A stretch of 64,000 nt of DNA. Origin: Flavobacterium sp. UGB4466. GTDB taxonomy: Bacteria; Bacteroidota; Bacteroidia; Flavobacteriales; Flavobacteriaceae. The position numbers and the translations under genes are program-made. A model generated the notes under the pieces. It searched no databases. It had not been told where the DNA came from and worked only from the letters and a program-made list of their open reading frames with translations. Within the stretch, counting starts at the first letter, position 1. Each line of letters begins with the position of its first letter. Below, piece by piece: positions 62,334 to 64,000 of this stretch. The stretch covers positions 18,180 to 82,179 of the forward strand of contig NZ_CAGKLC010000011.1 in assembly GCF_903469665.1 (NCBI RefSeq). The letters are read 5' to 3'.

Positions 62334-63773
62334 ATGGCTAAAAATGAGAGTGAGATAGAGTATTTAAACGCTGAGAGATTGAAACTTTGGGAGAGATTAA
62401 CACAATTAGAAGAAGAGATCAGCAAAAAAACATCTGATTATGAGAAAGAGGCTAAACAATCCTCTAAAAAAGCTTCTGAATATAGGAACAGAAGTAATGA
62501 TGCTAAAGATCAATCTATCAAAAATGCTGAAATTTCATTAGTTAAATTAGAAGAAATAAAAGGTTTTTCGTCCGAAATAGTATTGCTTAAAGAAGAATGC
62601 GAAAAGAATACGCAAAAAATAAGTGAATTTTATACAGATATTGAATCTAGGTCAAGTGTTATTGAGGAACATCTTTCGACTTTAGAAGAAAATTTTGAAA
62701 ACAATAATTCATTTGTTGAGAAGTTAGAGACATTCGAAGATCATTTTGAAAAAAGTAACGAGATTTACGGTAAAATTGAAGTTTTACAGAAATCTATTCA
62801 GTCAAAAAAAAGGAAAATTGATAATTTACATAGAGAACTATTTGGTTATACCGAAACAGAGTTTAATGATGAGGGAGCAGAAGTAGAAATTGCAGTTGAA
62901 GGGCTAAAAGATCAGCTTGAGAGTACTTATGATAATTTAGAAGATAATTTAATTAGTCTGGAAAAAGATTTTACAAAATTAAAAGAAGATACATTAAGTA
63001 ACTATAATTCATTTGTCTTAGAAAAAGAAAGCAACTATAAAGAAAAAATGGAGAAGTGGGATAATGATTATGATTCTGTTTTAGATAAAATTAATAAATT
63101 ATTACCAAACGCAATGACCACGGGGTTATCTTATGCATATTCTGAAAAAAAAGAAAGTGAAGTTGATGATAGCAAAAAATTTGCTAAAAACTTTCAATAT
63201 GCGGCATTTGGTTTAATAGGAATGTCATTAATTCCTTTTATACTAAGTGTATTCTTTATATATCAAGGCAAAACCTTAATTCAAGTAATTGATTATAGCC
63301 CCAGATTTGTTTTAGCAATTATTCCGATGTACATTCCGATTTTATGGATTGCGTACTCATCAAATAAAAAGCTTAATCTCTCAAAAAGATTAATTGAAGA
63401 GTATACTCATAAAGAAGTTTTAAGTAAGACGTTTGAAGGCCTTTCTCATCAAATAAATAATATTGAAGAAGAAGATGTTCACACTGATCTAAAAATAAAA
63501 TTATTGTATAATATATTAAGTGTTAGTTCTGAAAATCCAGGAAAATTAATCTCAGATTATAATAAATCAGATCATCCATTAATGGATGCGTTAGACAAAA
63601 GCGCTAGTTTGTCTGATGCTGTTGGAAAACTTGAAAATATTCCTGGCTTGTCTAAAATTGCTAGAATTTTAGATAAAAAAGCAAAAAGGATATTGAAAGA
63701 ACAAGCGGAGAAAGTTGATGACACATTAGGAGAAGTGGTAGGAGAAGCACTTGATGTTAGTGATTTAAATTAA
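62334..63773 (+). CDS. Coiled-coil protein with two membrane helices
   Basis: 479 aa. Residues 1-275 are almost continuous Glu/Lys-rich heptads, i.e. a long coiled coil. Two predicted helices (about 290-312, FGLIGMSLIPFILSVFFIYQG; and 325-345, FVLAIIPMYIPILWIAY) form a hairpin, followed by a helical C-terminal domain (LIEEYTHKEVLSKTFEGLSHQINN). I do not recognise a named family. Accessory location beside the tRNA-Ser boundary and the absence of ordinary housekeeping features suggest island content; a defence or stress role is speculation. Confidence 0.7.
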   Translation: MAKNESEIEYLNAERLKLWERLTQLEEEISKKTSDYEKEAKQSSKKASEYRNRSNDAKDQSIKNAEISLVKLEEIKGFSSEIVLLKEECEKNTQKISEFYTDIESRSSVIEEHLSTLEENFENNNSFVEKLETFEDHFEKSNEIYGKIEVLQKSIQSKKRKIDNLHRELFGYTETEFNDEGAEVEIAVEGLKDQLESTYDNLEDNLISLEKDFTKLKEDTLSNYNSFVLEKESNYKEKMEKWDNDYDSVLDKINKLLPNAMTTGLSYAYSEKKESEVDDSKKFAKNFQYAAFGLIGMSLIPFILSVFFIYQGKTLIQVIDYSPRFVLAIIPMYIPILWIAYSSNKKLNLSKRLIEEYTHKEVLSKTFEGLSHQINNIEEEDVHTDLKIKLLYNILSVSSENPGKLISDYNKSDHPLMDALDKSASLSDAVGKLENIPGLSKIARILDKKAKRILKEQAEKVDDTLGEVVGEALDVSDLN

Positions 63774-63778
63774 ATTAT

Positions 63779-64000
63779 ATGAATAGTGTAATTTCATTAG
63801 TTTATAATAGATCCATTCAAAATTTGATTGATAAGCTACAGGTTTTATTGCTTAAGGAAGACGGTTATTTAAAAGGAGATGCGGAAACTGGAAGTTTTTT
63901 TATAAACTCAACAATCGGGATCTTTCAAGGTACGTATAAGACTCGAAATAATGTTATAAATATATTTATTGAAAAAAAACCATTTTTTATTAGCAAAAAA
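63779..64000 (+). CDS. Small beta-rich protein, 3' end outside window
   Basis: 74 codons visible from an ATG 6 bases after the upstream stop. Alternating GDAETGSFFINSTIGIFQGTY and NVINIFIEKKPFFISKK look like a compact beta-sheet fold in which a stretch of substrate-like strands is followed by EKKPFF. Likely co-transcribed with the coiled-coil gene. Frame runs off the right edge. Confidence 0.5.
   Translation, partial: MNSVISLVYNRSIQNLIDKLQVLLLKEDGYLKGDAETGSFFINSTIGIFQGTYKTRNNVINIFIEKKPFFISKK

Overview
The window is AT-rich chromosomal DNA from a Bacteroidota bacterium, almost certainly a Flavobacterium or a close relative. The evidence is promoters of the TTG/TTTG-N19-21-TAnnTTTG type, almost no Shine-Dalgarno sequences, TonB receptors with carboxypeptidase-like plug extensions, a SprB-repeat protein with a T9SS type A sorting tail, and many intergenic word repeats. 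Species assignment is inference from family resemblance; no database search was possible.

Layout. 0-4.6 kb: start of a complex I operon on the minus strand (nuoA-B-C-D-E), followed immediately by an unexpected AAA ATPase that runs off the left edge. 4.8-8.9 kb: cold-shock protein, aspS, a TlpA-like thioredoxin and a MORN-type protein. 9.3-15.3 kb: iron/siderophore module on the minus strand (TonB receptor, DUF3325-like and DUF3649-like small membrane proteins, two PepSY membrane proteins). 15.5-21.1 kb: sucA-sucB, a divergent small outer-membrane protein, an RraB-fold lipoprotein and an unknown protein. 21.2-28.2 kb: trehalose module (LacI regulator, TonB receptor, MFS permease, GH37 trehalase) with two LacI operators. 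28.2-29.4 kb: 22-bp tandem repeat array and a polyprenyl synthase. 29.7-36.8 kb: YceI protein plus TetR-TolC-MFP-RND efflux operon; their promoters share the inverted repeat GGAAACT-N14-AGTTTCC. 37.1-39.1 kb: unknown protein divergent from a papain-like lipoprotein. 39.4-53.3 kb: cell-surface cluster with a 19-repeat SprB-like T9SS protein, an overlapping pair of predicted proteases (retropepsin-like and exported TPR-CHAT), a PKD/beta-barrel protein, a lipoprotein and a small membrane protein, all minus strand, divergent from an ECF sigma factor and a TPR-bearing anti-sigma-like protein. 53.5-60.6 kb: S41 peptidase, TatD, acyltransferase, type I asparaginase, MFS exporter and LysR regulator. 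60.7-64 kb: accessory tract anchored at tRNA-Ser(GGA), with a RhuM gene between the tRNA and a decayed second copy, then a coiled-coil membrane protein and the start of a small downstream gene.

The best candidates for undescribed biology are the sigma/anti-sigma plus CHAT/retropepsin/PKD/SprB cluster (39-53 kb), the operator shared by the YceI gene and the efflux operon, the tRNA-Ser-bracketed RhuM segment with the coiled-coil gene beyond it, and the AAA ATPase inserted in the nuo operon. Several short word-repeat families fill the intergenic spaces.
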